Assembly: GCA_964023275.1 (NCBI GenBank)
Contig: OZ029928.1
Coordinates: 18,026,872-18,090,871, forward strand
Reading direction: 5' to 3'
DNA from: Norana najaformis
Lineage: Eukaryota; Annelida; Clitellata; Crassiclitellata; Hormogastridae
DNA: 64,000 bases
Shown here: positions 46,455 through 60,140 of the stretch, piece by piece
How the letters are laid out: every line of letters begins with the position of its first letter
Position numbering within the stretch: position 1 is the first letter of the stretch
Notes under the pieces: generated by a model
Told to the model about the DNA's origin: nothing
What the model saw: only the letters and a program-made list of their open reading frames with translations
Databases searched by the model: none
Made by a program: the position numbers and the translations under genes

Positions 46455-46700
46455 AATCCCTTAAGCCAACTCCAAGAGGCGGCCAAGGACATGAAATGTT
46501 AGCGACTTCATTTTTCTTAACCTCGGCACATGACGGCTGGTGACCAGTCCTATCCCTAGCCGTTTGAACTTCCAGTGTACATCCAGAAATTTCATGAACA
46601 GAAATTTCAAATATCTGACCTGCATTTGAACTTTTGAACTCCCGACCTCCTAGGTTAAAAGCCCAACACGCTAACCACCACGCCACCGCGCACCCCACTC
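46455..46700 (-). mobile_element. SINE F with tRNA-like head
   Basis: On the minus strand: GGTGGCGTGGTGGTTAGCGT A box, GGAGGTCGGGAGTTCAAAAG B-box region, then a 170-base body. A body fragment recurs near 61990-62070 (ACATGACAGCGGATGACCG). Confidence 0.75.
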
Positions 46701-47072
46701 AGAATCGCAGTTGAAATCAGTGTAAAGCATTTAGTAAAATCGCATCGAGTGCAATAACGACATGCATTTGGCAAAATCGCACTGAGTGCAGTAACGCCAA
46801 AGGTTTCAAAGAATTAAAAATAAAATAGATGTGCACAGCTGTTGATGAATGGAGGACCTGAAGCAGACGTGGACAGAATGTGTCGCTCTTATCAGCTCTC
46901 GTCTTATCAGCTGAAAACTGATTGGATATCGTTTCATATCATCATTCACATGCAGATAGTGATACGATTGCTGATAGCAGGATATATCGATGCCCATAAA
47001 TCCGAATATCACATGTGCATATATATATATATATACATATATTTGGCACAGACATAATATGTATGTATTTTG

Positions 47073-47360
47073 TGGGACGCGGTGGTGTAGCGGTATGTTC
47101 TGTGCCTCGTAACCGGAGGGTCGCGGGTTCGAATCTGCCTCAGCGATCTTGGACAAGTTGCTCACCCACAATTGTCTGTGAGGAAGGCAACGGTAAATCA
47201 CCTCACTCATCTCATCCCTGGGTGGTATACAGCCAATGGACCTGCCTTCGGGCAGAGAATTCGTCATCATCATCATCATCTTCTTCTTCTTCATCATCTT
47301 CATCATCTTCATCATCATCGTCATCATAATCATCATAATCATCATCATCATCATCATATA
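47073..47360 (+). mobile_element. SINE C, near full length
   Basis: GGGACGCGGTGGTGTAGCGG head with A box, GGGTTCGAATC B box, core to CCTTCGGGCAGAGAATTCG, then about 100 bases of ATC/TTC repeat as tail. Confidence 0.85.
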
Positions 47361-47784
47361 TTTTGTATGATTATGTATATTATTATGTACATATATTCGC
47401 ATATATATTAATGCTTACACGTATAAATAGCATGTGTATACATTTTGCACATACATAATATTTATATACGTGACAAACAAATAATACATTTACGTACGTG
47501 ATATATATCACGTATATAAATATAACTGTTATGTATAAATGTATGTTATCTTCTTATGTACATATATGTATCTCATGCATGAATATATAATTACCAAATA
47601 TATACATATATCTGTACATATATGCACGTGTTTGCATAAATATATGTTTATATAATAGTATAGTCAAGGCCATATACAAAGGGAGGTTAAAGTTCAGAGC
47701 CCTGAGTTTACCCTCATTGAGTTGGATGTAAAACAGGTCACAAAGAAAACGAGTAAACTACTAAAACAAAATAGATGGGAGAAA

Positions 47785-48476
47785 TTTAAAATGTAAATGT
47801 TTATGTTCTTCTACAGCGACGGTTCCAAGAGTCAAAGTTAATGTGGTTGTAAAATTCTTATATACGTGAATGCAGACGTTTTTCTACAGCAACCGCATGG
47901 CCTCGACCCTGCTCTGTTTTCAATGAATTAATCAGGCGAGATCCTTCACCTTTGAATGGTCCCCACGCCATGTGGAGTATCTATGACTTGCTTTAGGTAG
48001 CCAAATCGGAGTAAATGTAAATGTAGACGTTTTTCTATGGCGATCGTATAATCTCGACCCTGCTGTGTTTTCAATGAATTTATCGGGTGAGATCCTTCAC
48101 CTTTGAATGGGTGCCACGCCATTTGGAGTATCTATGACACTATGACCTGCTTTAGGTAGCCAAATCGGAGTAAATGTAAATGTAGACGTTTTTCTACAGC
48201 GATCGTATGGCCTCGACCCTGCTCTGTTTTCAACGAATTAATCGGGTGAGATCCTTCACCACCGCTGCCTATTTGAATGGGCGCCACGCCATTTGGAGTA
48301 TCTATGACTTGCTTTAGGTAGCCAAATCGGAGTAAATGTAAATGTAGACGTTTTTCTACATCGACCGTATGGCCTCGACCCTGCTCTATTTTCAATGAAT
48401 TTATCGGGTGAGATCCTTCATCACCGCTGCCTCTTTGAATGGGCGCCACGCCATTTGAAGTATCTAAGGTAAAGTC
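47785..48476 (-). mobile_element. Tandem array of SINE B units, about 160 bp each
   Basis: TAGGTAGCCAAATCGGAGTA recurs at about 47994, 48153 and 48315 with periods 159 and 162. Each unit contains a complete SINE B 3' end in minus orientation. The left part matches 26280-26460. Confidence 0.8.
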
Positions 48477-48479
48477 ACC

Positions 48480-49190
48480 ATTTGAGTAAGGTACCTTGAA
48501 GCACTTGTTAACAAATGTAGCTCATGTACTAAAAGTGATGACAATCATTAAATTTAATAATCAATTTAGTGAATAAACAAATTACATTCGGCTGTCAGAG
48601 GTGAAACGGCTAACGGTGACCCTTGAATAGGCGAGTATTAACCTTTGAATCGGTTAAATGTTAACCTCTGAACACATCAATTGTAATCCAATTTTCCCGG
48701 TGCCAAGCTATGTTTCCATTGTCTATCTTCAACTCCATCTACAAATAATCAATTACGCCGATTTTTCGAGTCCACTCAAAGCGTGACGATCGCCCCAACG
48801 TCGCCCCCAAAACAACGTACCCCACACGACACCCTTGACGGGCTTTCAAAGCAGGGCGCGTTTTCAAAGGGTCGGGAGCCGTTTTTCGTGCGATTCGATT
48901 ATTCACGGTGGGGTTCGCGTTGAACGCGCTCGCTTGAAGCGGGGGGGGATTGACGACAGAGACGGCGTTTTAATTAATTCAAAGGAAAAAATCAAAGGGA
49001 ACTCATAAACAAGGACCACCTGTCATTCGTTATTGTCGCTTTGTTTATCCATTTGCGAATAAATGAAGAACGCATCAATAACAGGAAGGAAACAATGACA
49101 GAGGAAATCAATGGCTCTGTATGATTAAGAGTTATCATCATCAACATTGTGATCATCATCATCATCGTCGTTATGATCATTGTTATCGTA
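48480..49190. other. Unique sequence, no gene recognised
   Basis: Nothing supported. Confidence 0.5.
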
Positions 49191-49194
49191 TCCT

Positions 49195-49722
49195 CGTATG
49201 TATGTATGCATGTATGTATGTGTGTATGCGTGTATGCATGTATGTATGTATGTATGTATGTATGTATGTGTGTATGTATGTATGTATGTATGCATGTGTG
49301 TATGTATGTATGTATGCATGTATATGTGTATGTATGTGTGTATGTATGCATGAATGTATGTGTGTATGTATGTATGTATGCATGCGTGTATGTTTGTATG
49401 TGTGTATGTATGTGTGTTTGTATGTATGTGTGTATGTATGTGTGTATGCATGTATGCGTGTATGTATGTATGTATGTGTGTGTATGTATGCATGTATGTA
49501 TGTATGTATGTATGTGTGTATGTATGTATGTATGTGTGTATGTATGTATGTGTGTATGTATGTATGTATGTGTGTATGTATGTATGTATGTATGTATGTA
49601 TGTATGCATGTGTGTATGTATGTATGTATGTTTGTATGTATGTGTGTGTATGTATGTATGTATGTATGTATGTATGTGTGTATGTATGTATGTATGTGTG
49701 TATGTATGTGTATGTATGTATG
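49195..49722. repeat. TGTA microsatellite, left arm
   Basis: About 525 bases of TGTA/TGCA/TGTG tetramers. Confidence 0.94.
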
Positions 49723-49728
49723 TACGGT

Positions 49729-49895
49729 ATTCACAGGCGCTCATTCAAAATAAATTCGATAGGCAAGAAGGGTTCGGTTCCAGGTCAAGATCCAAGAGTC
49801 AGGCAGGCAGAAAGACGGATATACGGTGGATGATGTTTGAAATTGAACCTGAAAGTGAGACAAGGAGAAGAGGAAGAATAGATTGATGTAGAAAC
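49729..49895 (-). mobile_element. LINE family A fragment between two opposite microsatellites
   Basis: Begins inside the UTR (TTCACAGGCGCTCATTCAAA); the tail side is replaced by a TGTA repeat, and an ACATAC repeat follows on the other side. Confidence 0.78.
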
Positions 49896-49909
49896 AGTCT
49901 TGTATACCG

Positions 49910-50320
49910 GCATACATACACACATACATACACACATACATATATACACACATACATACACACATACGCACATACATACACACATACATGCATACATACA
50001 TACATAAATACACACGTACATACATACATACATAAATACATACATAAATACACACGTACATACATACATACATATGTACATACATACATACATACACACA
50101 TACATGCATACATACATACATACATACATACATAAATACACACGTACATACATACACATACATACATACATACATACTTATGTACATACATACATACATA
50201 CACACATACATGCATACATACACACATACATACATACATACATAAATACACACACGTATATACATACACACATACACACATACACACACACATACATACA
50301 TACACACATACATACATACT
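49910..50320. repeat. ATAC microsatellite, right arm
   Basis: About 410 bases of ATAC/ACAC tetramers, the complement of the left arm. Confidence 0.94.
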
Positions 50321-50639
50321 AATAATTTAATAGTCTGTTTGCCCTAAGTGCATGAAAACTGTTAACTAAGGGCTCTGGTATTTCTTCGAATAGTCAGTAT
50401 ATCTAACATTCATCGTAATTAGTCGTAATCGTAAACTCAGAATTACTAAACCGCTTTTTAAAGCCAAGACCAGGGCACCAACATATTCATGAGCGCTGCG
50501 TCAAGTCAGTGGGGTTGTCCAGAGATGCCATGTCAAGAACCAAGTTCGCTTACCTTTTTAATAATTAGTAATCATAATAAGAACATTTCTCTCTTATTTC
50601 AAAGTAGACAAAACACCGTATGGAGTCACGAGGCCCCTA

Positions 50640-50896
50640 ACCATTTCTCTTTCACACTCCTCTTTCACAGATCCTATCCTGACTCCCCTTCTTCCTCTTA
50701 TCTCTCTCTCCTCTTTAACCCCAAAACATCATCCCCCATAGCTGCCACGCTGCCTCTCTACCTGACTCTTGGATCTTGACCTGGAATCGGAACCTTTTGC
50801 CTATCGATTTGGTTTTGACTGAGCTCCTGTGTAGAAGCTTTGATAGGGCTTTCGTTAGGCGTTGTAGAAATCTCCAGATTACGATTACCATTACCA
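50640..50896 (+). mobile_element. LINE family A 3' end with ORF2 remnant
   Basis: Reads LLFHRSYPDSPSSSYLSLLF, then the common UTR and a short tail. Confidence 0.8.
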
Positions 50897-51159
50897 TGTA
50901 AGATCCGGGCCATTTTCGGCCCCGACTCGCCCCCTGTGATACAGCCTTAGGCAGACTTCATATGGAGCACCTTTAAAGGACCTAAAAGGCGCAATATCAA
51001 CTGCTTTGAAATGTACATACACCGGAGTTGAAAACGCTATCAGAGAGACCTTTATTTAGAAATACCTTATCACGTCCAACTTGAATTGCCGTAATTGCTT
51101 TCGCTGTCAGAAGGTGTCGCTATCCTCTGCTGTAAACTAAGAATGAGGAGAAGGAGGAG

Positions 51160-51341
51160 GAGGATGTGAAGAAGAAGAAGAAGAAGAAGAAGGAGTAGGA
51201 GGCGGAGGGGTGTGCGCATGCGTCCTAAGCCTGTCCTACGATCGAAGTAACGAGGAGTGAGTTTGTCGGCCTGACTGAAACACGGCGTCCAATCGCGAAC
51301 TCTGACTGCGATGTGGTTACTCGTACGTGGAAGGACTCGGC

Positions 51342-51406
<65 letters not shown>

Positions 51407-51619
51407 CAGGCAGGCAGGCAGGCAGGCAGACAGACACACAGACAGACACACAGACAGACACACAGACAGACACACAGACAGACACACAGACAGACACACA
51501 GACAGACAGACACACAGACAGGAGTAGGTAGCCGAGAGGAAAGAAGAGGAAGAGGAGGGAAGGGATTAAATAAAGAGACAGAAAGAGATACAAAGAAAGA
51601 GAGAAGAGGAAACAGAGAG

Positions 51620-51659
<40 letters not shown>

Positions 51660-51758
51660 AGATACACAGAAAGAAAGAAACAAAGAGAGAGATACAGAGA
51701 CAGAAACAGAAACAGAAGAAAACGTACACAGATACACATATAGAACAACACATACACA

Positions 51759-51815
<57 letters not shown>

Positions 51816-51819
51816 CATG

Positions 51820-51906
<87 letters not shown>

Positions 51907-52150
51907 ATAAACAGACTGATAGATGAACATGTGACTGGTCAGGAAACCAGAAATGCTATACAAACAGACAGACAGACAAACAGACAGACACATACACAGA
52001 GACAAACAGACACACGGAAACAAAGACACACTCAAGGACAGACAGACAGACACACAGACACACAGACAGATACTCAGACACATAGAAAAACACTAAAAAG
52101 AGACAGACAGACATACACACATACACACAGACAGACAAACAGACAAAGAC
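51160..52150. repeat. AAG, CAGA, GA and CAGG microsatellite block
   Basis: AAG at 51165-51200, CAGA at 51337-51520, GA at 51590-51660, a 145-base CAGG run at 51762-51905, and CAGA/CACA at 51960-52150. Confidence 0.92.
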
Positions 52151-52484
52151 CGCTATTCGGAGAGAGACTTTAAGAAACACGGAGCATGACTGGTAGCAAG
52201 AGGGGTACAGTCGGTCTGTGTATCCTAAATCCATTATTGGTAACTGACTCCGCTTCAGTTCGGACGAAGGCATCTATCAAAGAAGTCAACGAACGAATGC
52301 ACAAAAACACACACACAAAGCTACTTGCCAAATCTTCATATGAATATGTGCATATATATATATATGCATAGGCGATATATATACATATATATATTAAATA
52401 TAAGTACACTGCGAACGTAAAAAATGAACTCTTCAATTATTATTAATTTTTGTAATCGTAATAAGAAATTTAGAGAAACCAGCG

Positions 52485-52487
<3 letters not shown>

Positions 52488-52566
<79 letters not shown>

Positions 52567-52612
52567 GATGGAGGAGGGAGGAGAGAGAAAGGGAAGGAGG
52601 GAGAGGGAGAGA
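52488..52612. repeat. GA microsatellite
   Basis: Pure GA for about 75 bases, then GGAGGGA variants. Confidence 0.92.
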
Positions 52613-53344
52613 GAGACTACGTTAGTCTAAACGAAGTTAAAGTTCATTATTAACAAACAGAAGGAAATTAAATGATCTAATTGTTTGAGGCCATTAACAA
52701 CAAAGAGAAGTTAATTTACCAATCCAAATTGCTAAAAATTCAATAAAACTGAAAATGTTTTCATCGCTTCTGTAATAACAACAAAATTCGAAACTATAAT
52801 CAGTCCCCCTTAAACGAAAAGTCGGAATAAAAATGGCGCTCATACAGGAATCGAAGCAGAAAGTAACAACACTGGCGTGCCTTAAAACCGGAGAAAGGAC
52901 GTAAAAATTCAAGTTAAATTTAGATAAATTCCAGTTAAAATATGATGAAATTAAATCGGTGATCTTCGAGCTAGTTTGGATTAAACTTGGAAACAATAAT
53001 GTTCATTCGTCACTTTTAAAAATTTCAAGGGGTTCGATTTTTCCCGTTCACATCGTACATATTCCTATGCATTTCATATTAATGACATTTTATATATTCA
53101 TACCTATTCACACGATCACACACACATACACACACACTCATTCGTTCACTCACTCACTCGCTCACTCACTCAATTCTTATAGTCTGGAAAAACTTGCATA
53201 TTTATTTCCATTACTTATTAAAATTATTTTTGGCATTTGTTTTTTCGTCCACAGGGTATTTTCATACGCATTTATATATATATAATATATATATATATTA
53301 GCTCATATTTACACGAAAAAAAAACACAAACTCTCATATATATA

Positions 53345-53715
<371 letters not shown>

Positions 53716-54449
53716 GTATAAATGCATAATTAGAATGGGCTAAGGCCAAAAGCCTGGATCCAATGCATTAATCTTCGAAGGCCTTAAAATGCATCCGTTA
53801 GTATTTCATACATAGACCGACGCAGCACGCCACCTTCAATTCAAATTGCATTTTATCTTGGCGCATGCGCGCCCAGGCTGTCCGTCCCCTGCTGGTCTGT
53901 TTTCTGCTTTGTTTACATTTACGACTTCAACAAAGTATTAATTAACATATATACATCACACAGATAAAAGTGCATATATTCACGTTATATATAGAAGAAC
54001 GTGTATTTATGTGAATGTGGAAGGGAGTTTTTATATATAACAGAAAAACATCTGGAAAGATGGCGTCGTGAAATCGTTACTATCGATGAAATCAGAAATC
54101 GTCACTGAGTGCGTTACCGGTGACGTCATCGCTTGCACCGGAGTAGATATAACCACACGGATGATATGCGGTGAATACTCGATGCGTCAATCGCTAGAGC
54201 GCGAGATAAAAGCATTGTCGGCTGAAAGAATTAGAACTTAGACAAGGAAACGTCTGCTAAACTCTGAATGAGAAACTGTAGAGTAGATCTTGATGACGAA
54301 TAAGAAGAATGATAACGATAATAACGACGATGATGAAGATGATGACGAAGAAGATGAAGATGACAGGAACAATTAGTCGGCTATGCAGGATATAGTTTCT
54401 GTGTTGATATTGACTTAAATTAAGTTTAAAATTAGGAGGCCTACCACTG

Positions 54450-54730
54450 GAACGGCACGGTGCTCTATTGGTAACGCGTTTGGTCAATGATCATGCGGTT
54501 GCGGGCTCGACTCCGTGTAACGATCATGGGCAAGTTGTTTGCGCCCACCGTGCCCCTGTCACCAGCAGTAGAATTTGGTACCGGTGTAAGCTGGGAAGTA
54601 AACGGCAAGTTCTGCGATGCACTGGCCCCGTGTCCAGGACCTTGGGATTCGTCCATTGCCGGCTCAGGGAAAAGGAGATGAGCACCTCCCTTACGTCTCA
54701 CTTATGGGATATGAGATACTTTACTTACTA
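54450..54730 (+). mobile_element. SINE D with tRNA-like head
   Basis: Head GCTCTATTGGTAACGCG (A box) and GGTTGCGGGCTCGACTCC (B box), core with GGACCTTGGGATTCGTCC, 3' end TATGAGATACTTTACTTAC. Confidence 0.8.
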
Positions 54731-54754
54731 CTATTACCGCTATAGTAGCACATA

Positions 54755-55025
54755 AATTAAATTACACCGCTTTCTGTAGAGACCGTATGACCTCGACCCT
54801 GCTCATTTTTCAATGAATTTATCGGGTGAGAACCTTCACCATCACTGCCAGTTTGAATGGGCACCACACCATGTGGAGTATCTATGACCTGCTTTAGGTA
54901 GCCAAATCAGAGTAAATGTACACTTTTTTCCATAGCGACCGTATGGCCTCTACACTGCTCATTTTTCTATGAATTATCGGGTGAGATCCTTCACCACCGC
55001 TGCCTCACTGAAAAAGGTGCCACGC
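54755..55025 (-). mobile_element. Two SINE B tails in tandem
   Basis: Two successive CGACCGTATGGCCTC-type segments divided by TAGGTAGCCAAATCAGAG. Confidence 0.72.
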
Positions 55026-55239
55026 CTTATTGGGTTACGGGGTACGGACCGTATTAGCCCGCGATGGCAGGAATATATCGCTGAAGAACACGACCGCACA
55101 AAGGACGATTATTCATCTTTCACCCATAAGTCTTTGAACTTTGGTTCATCCACTTCTGAGCTTCGTTTTAAAACAAGTTCAAAGGTTTCTGTGTTTCCTT
55201 TTTAAATCACTCCAAACGAAGCCATTCGTAACTGCTGAA

Positions 55240-55620
55240 AAATGCGCTGAATAAATCGTTCTAAATGAAGCTTAATAAATAAAGCTGTAAATAAAAGCTT
55301 TTTTGTTTCTGTACAACCCGAACCGTCCACAGCTGGGCCACCATTTGTAATTTAGCGAGACTGAACCGATTTGTAAATGCGCTGAAAAATCTGTTTTAAA
55401 TTAAGCTTTAATAAATAAAGCTTTAGATAAAGCTTTTTTGTTTCTATTCAACCCGAACTGTACACAGTCTACAGCGCTGGGCCGCCATTTGTAATTTAGC
55501 GAGACCGAAGCGATTTGTAAATGCGCTGAATAAAGCCGTGTACCGCAGGCTTCTTTGTTTTCGTTTAACCCGAACCGTCTGGCTACACCGCTGGGCGTCC
55601 ATTTTAAATTTTGCCGAAAT
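55240..55620. repeat. Three tandem units of 135-145 bp
   Basis: AATGCGCTGAA, AATAAAGCT, TTTTTGTTTCT and AACCCGAAC motifs recur at about 55241, 55375 and 55518. Confidence 0.82.
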
Positions 55621-56039
55621 AGTAATCAGTCTAGAGGATAAATAGGCAACACGCTGGTTAGGATCGGGTCCCACACGCGGCTAGCTGAAAGTTCATTAAC
55701 GCCTGCGATATATGGCTAGACGCAATGCGCGTCATTCATCATTTGACCCAGTATTCCGCAATAATATAAACAACCTTCTTATCGGCGCTGTGTATTGAAA
55801 AATGCCCCCCCCCCCCCCTTGGGATTTGTTACTCCTTTAACAGCGCTATATAAATTTCTAACTACAATAATAATAATTATGTTGCTCAGCCGAAAACTTT
55901 ACAATTTACAATTGGCATCTTTGAACAACCCCACTGACTTGACGTAGAATTCGAAAGATTTGTTTCGAGTAACGGAATCATAGACCGAATATCTTTGGTT
56001 AGAATAAGAACATTTCTTTCATATTTTAAAGTAGAAAAC

Positions 56040-56410
56040 GACGTGAGGCCCTTTCCCATGTGAAGCCCCAGCCAAGTGGCCCAGCTGGCCTTTATGACAG
56101 GGCCTGAGGCCCCTTCCCACGTGAGGCCCGGGCCAAGTAATCCTGCTGGCCCCTCTGATAGGCCTGAGGTTCCTTCCCACGTTAGGCCTGGGCCAAGTAA
56201 TCCTGCTGGCCCCTCTGATAGGCCTGAGGCTCCTTCCCACGTTAGGCCTGGGCCAAGTAATCCTGCTGGCCCCTCTGATAGAGCCTGAGGCCCCTTCCCA
56301 CTTGAGGGCCGGGCCAAGTGATCCTGCTGGCCTTATCTGATAGGGCCTAAGGCCCCTTACCATATGAGGCCTGGGCCAAATTCGGCCACTCTGTGATAGG
56401 GCCTGGACTC
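56040..56410. repeat. GC-rich 60-bp tandem repeat, six units
   Basis: GAGGCCCCTTCCCACGTGAG...GGGCCAAGTAATCCTGCTGG; the middle three units are nearly identical. Confidence 0.9.
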
Positions 56411-56769
56411 AGAATGTTGTTCCATCGCGAATGAGATCAATTATGACCCGTTTTGTAAGGACAACTATTGAAGGAGACACAGAGTAAAAGAGAATTTGTC
56501 AACCCTACTATACCCACATAAATTAATGTCTACACATGACCAGACAATGTGTTCCATTGCAAGTTGTCTGAGATGAATTATGCAACGAATGGAACCAACA
56601 GATGAGCTGACGATGAGACAAAATTCTGATGAGACCGAACTTTGGCTCAGCTGAACGAATCGATGGATGAATGGAAAGAATTATCAACACCAAGGGAAAC
56701 AATTACACGAACATGGCATTTAAGTTCACGCATGCGCTCGCAAAAATATATATTTAATAGCATACACAC

Positions 56770-57050
56770 GTGTCCATGTATGTATGTGTGTATGTATGTA
56801 TGTATGTATGTGTGTATGTATGTGTATGTGTGTGTATATATGTATGTATGTATGCATGTATATATTTATTTACGGTATGTATTTATGTATGAATGCATGT
56901 ATGTATGTATTGTATGTACGGTATGTATGTATGTATGTACGTATGTATATATTTATGTACGGTATGTATGTATGTGTGAATGTATGTATGTGTGTATTTA
57001 TGTACGGTATGTATGCATGTTTGTATGTATGCATGCATGCGTGTATCTGG
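56770..57050. repeat. TATG microsatellite
   Basis: TGTATGTA with TACGGTATGT recurring four times. Confidence 0.88.
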
Positions 57051-57324
57051 CCATTTATATAGCACCTTTTAAATCTCAATCGCGCTAGATAAATAAGTAT
57101 GCAAGTAAGTACGTATGTATGTATGTATACACGTGTATATATGTCGTATACACCCCTTAGCCTAAGAGGTTAAAGTTCAAGGTTCAACAAGAAAAACAGA
57201 CGCTTCTGAGACTAGCCAATTCTAAGATAATCGTAATCGTTATTCATGAGCGCTGCGTCAAGTCAGTGGGGTTGTCCAAAGATGCCGTGTCAAGAACCAA
57301 TTCCGGTTGCCACACACAAGATCA

Positions 57325-57338
57325 GAGAGAGAGAGAGG

Positions 57339-57373
<35 letters not shown>

Positions 57374-57620
57374 GTAGAGGAGCTGCGAGGGTGGGTTGTG
57401 TTTAGGCCAAGAGAAATGGGATAAGTAGTGAAGTCATACTTACTTTCTTACTTACTTACACACTTACATACTTACTTACTTGCTTACTTACATACTTACT
57501 TCCTTACTTATTTACTTACTTGCTTCCTTTCTTTCTTCCTTCCTTCCTTCCTTCCTTTCTTTCTTCCTTATTTCCTTACTTACTTACTTGTTTACTTACT
57601 TGCTCACTTACTTACTAAGA
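57325..57620. repeat. GA run and CTTA/CTTC microsatellite
   Basis: GA at 57325-57370; TTACTTAC with TTCCTTCC core at 57430-57620. Confidence 0.88.
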
Positions 57621-57879
57621 TATAGGGAAGTGAATGATTCTGAGTTTGTCTGTACTATGACGGTGTGAGTCTAGGGTGCGTGGGACAGGAGTTGTGAAAG
57701 TGACTGGGACGAAGTAAAATCTACCCAGGTCTCAGGGAATTGGATTTAAATGAAGATAAATTATTACCTGACCCGAATCTTGTCGTCGAAACAAAAACCA
57801 GGCTGAGCTGTTGTTTTTTATAGCGCCGGAAATGCGATCATATGTCTCGTAAAGATGTCAGTCGGAAGAGTGACGTGGC

Positions 57880-57880
57880 C

Positions 57881-57951
<71 letters not shown>

Positions 57952-57990
57952 GACAGACAGACAGACAGACAGACAGAGCAAGACAGACAT
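57880..57990. repeat. CAGA microsatellite
   Basis: About 110 bases, nearly pure. Confidence 0.93.
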
Positions 57991-58069
57991 ATGGACTGAT
58001 AGACAGACATATCTTCGTGGTATCCCTCCCTGGTGTTTCGTGAAATACTTAATCTATGGGATGTCATAA

Positions 58070-58320
58070 ACACCACACCACACCACACCACACCACACCA
58101 CACCACACACACCACACCACACTCACACCACACCACACCACACTCACACCACACCACACTCACACCACACCACACCACACCACACACACCACACCACACT
58201 CACACCACACCACACTCACACCACACCACACCACACCACACTCACACCACACCACACTCACACCACACCACACTCACACCACACCACACCACACCACACC
58301 ACATCACACCACAACACAAC
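58070..58320. repeat. CCACA pentamer repeat with CTCACA interruptions
   Basis: ACCACACCACACTCACACC units over 250 bases. Confidence 0.92.
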
Positions 58321-58504
58321 ACAATTTAGAGTCCTTCTGCTGTCTTGGGTCGTCCTGCCATTTTGCATTTACATTCTGTTGCAATTGACTGCAGAGCAAA
58401 AATTTTCAAACTGGCTTAAAAATCACTTGTTTAATCGGTTGAATAGCCAAGTATGCAGCGCTTTTCTGACGTACTTAAAGGCGCTACATTAAGTGCGAAA
58501 ACAT

Positions 58505-58720
58505 TCATACATACATACATACATACATACATACATACATACATACATACATACATACATACATACATACATACATACATACATACATACATACATACAT
58601 ACATACATACATACACACATACATAGATACATACATTCATACATACATACATACTTACATACACACATACATACATACATAGACACATACATACATACAT
58701 ACATAGATGCATACATACAT
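58505..58720. repeat. ACAT microsatellite
   Basis: About 115 bases pure, then interrupted; follows a GGCGCTACATTAA end motif. Confidence 0.93.
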
Positions 58721-59117
58721 TAGATCAAATCAGATAGATATTATACCTCTGTGTACAAGAGTTGTACAAATCGAGGTGTTACCCTACCTAACCCCATCTT
58801 GCCTTACCTGATCTGACCTCACCTGGCCTCACCTGACCTAAGATGACCTTACCTTACCTTACCTTATCATACATGACCCCTGACCTCCTGACCTTACCTT
58901 CCCTTATCTTAACCTTAACGCGAATCGCTAATCTTTCAACCTTTAATATTAGAAATAAAAAATTGGCAATATAAAATGAAAAATTAAGCCGATTAAGGTG
59001 TTACAAAATTCGTGTAGTTCGCAATTATTCGCCAGGTGGCTGTAGCGCATTTGCTTTGAGAATTTCATTCATGTTATTACTGCTGTAATCGGTAGGTGGC
59101 GAAACATTTCTCGGTGG

Positions 59118-59425
59118 AGTCGTAATCCCAAGATTTCTACAGCGCCCAACGAAAACCACGTCACAGGGACCAGCTTACTCACAGACGGTCAGTCAAATCA
59201 AAATCGATAGCCCAGAAGGTCTCGGTTCCAGGTCAAGATTCAAGAGTCAGGCAGAGAGACAGCGTGGCAGCTACGGTGGGTGGTGTTTGGGATTGGAGCA
59301 GAGAGAGAGATGAGAGGAAGAAAGGGGTGCGAGGATAGGATCTGTGAAAGAGGAATGCTTTCAGTTTTGAGTGAAAGGCCGATGGAGAAATTGCAAGCGG
59401 TGGAGCACAGATGAGTTTGTGTGAT
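59118..59425 (-). mobile_element. LINE family A 3' end
   Basis: Tail reduced to one hexamer at left; UTR and ORF2 C-terminal region (TGTGAAAGAGGAATGC...) present. Confidence 0.8.
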
Positions 59426-59684
59426 GGGTCAGATTACTGTCGCAGTTCTGGAGGGAGGTTTATTACAAAGTGATGGGGCAGCTATGGCTATGGAGTGATT
59501 GCCAAATTTTAAGTATGAGGTGACGGACGGGCAAAGAAGTGTTAGGGCAGAAGAGGAGCGGGTTGAACGGAGTGGTGGATTGTATCCAAATACATAGATA
59601 CACAGATACATAGATACACAGATACGTACCTAGAGGCGCAATTCCAAAATTTGACAATATACATACGAAAAACAACTCCAGAAC

Positions 59685-59863
59685 TCTCAGTTTCAAACAC
59701 CATCCACCGTAGCCGTCCGATTCCTGGATCTTGACCTGGAACCGAACCCTTTAGCCTATCGATTTTGTTTTTACTGAGCGCCTGTGAATAAGCTGGTTCC
59801 GGCGACTTAGCTTTCGTTGGGCGGTGTAGAAATCTCGAGATTACGATTACGATTACGATTACA
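59685..59863 (+). mobile_element. LINE family A 3' end, inverted to its neighbour
   Basis: TTTCAAACACCATCCACCG to four GATTAC hexamers; forms an inverted pair with the copy at 59118-59425. Confidence 0.8.
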
Positions 59864-60140
59864 GAACACCTCTAATTATCAAACTGTTAGACGCGTTAAC
59901 GATAGACCACCGTTCCGCACTCGAAGTAGTTAAGGATCGGGGATATAGTTAGAGTGTTCATACTTAGTTTATTCGTGAAGTAAAATGATTGTTCTGGTTG
60001 AGGTGTTTCCAATTCTTTGAGGCTTCGTGAAGTCAGCCGTTGGAAATGCTTGTAAGAAGCGAGTTGCCCGAGGTAAAAAACACAGTGATGCTAGTATATT
60101 CCATATACTTGGTCCATCCACAGATTAGCTTTTTTTGCAG

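Noticed and set aside
46447-46698. 83-codon minus-strand frame
   Set aside because: It lies wholly in a tRNA-headed SINE.
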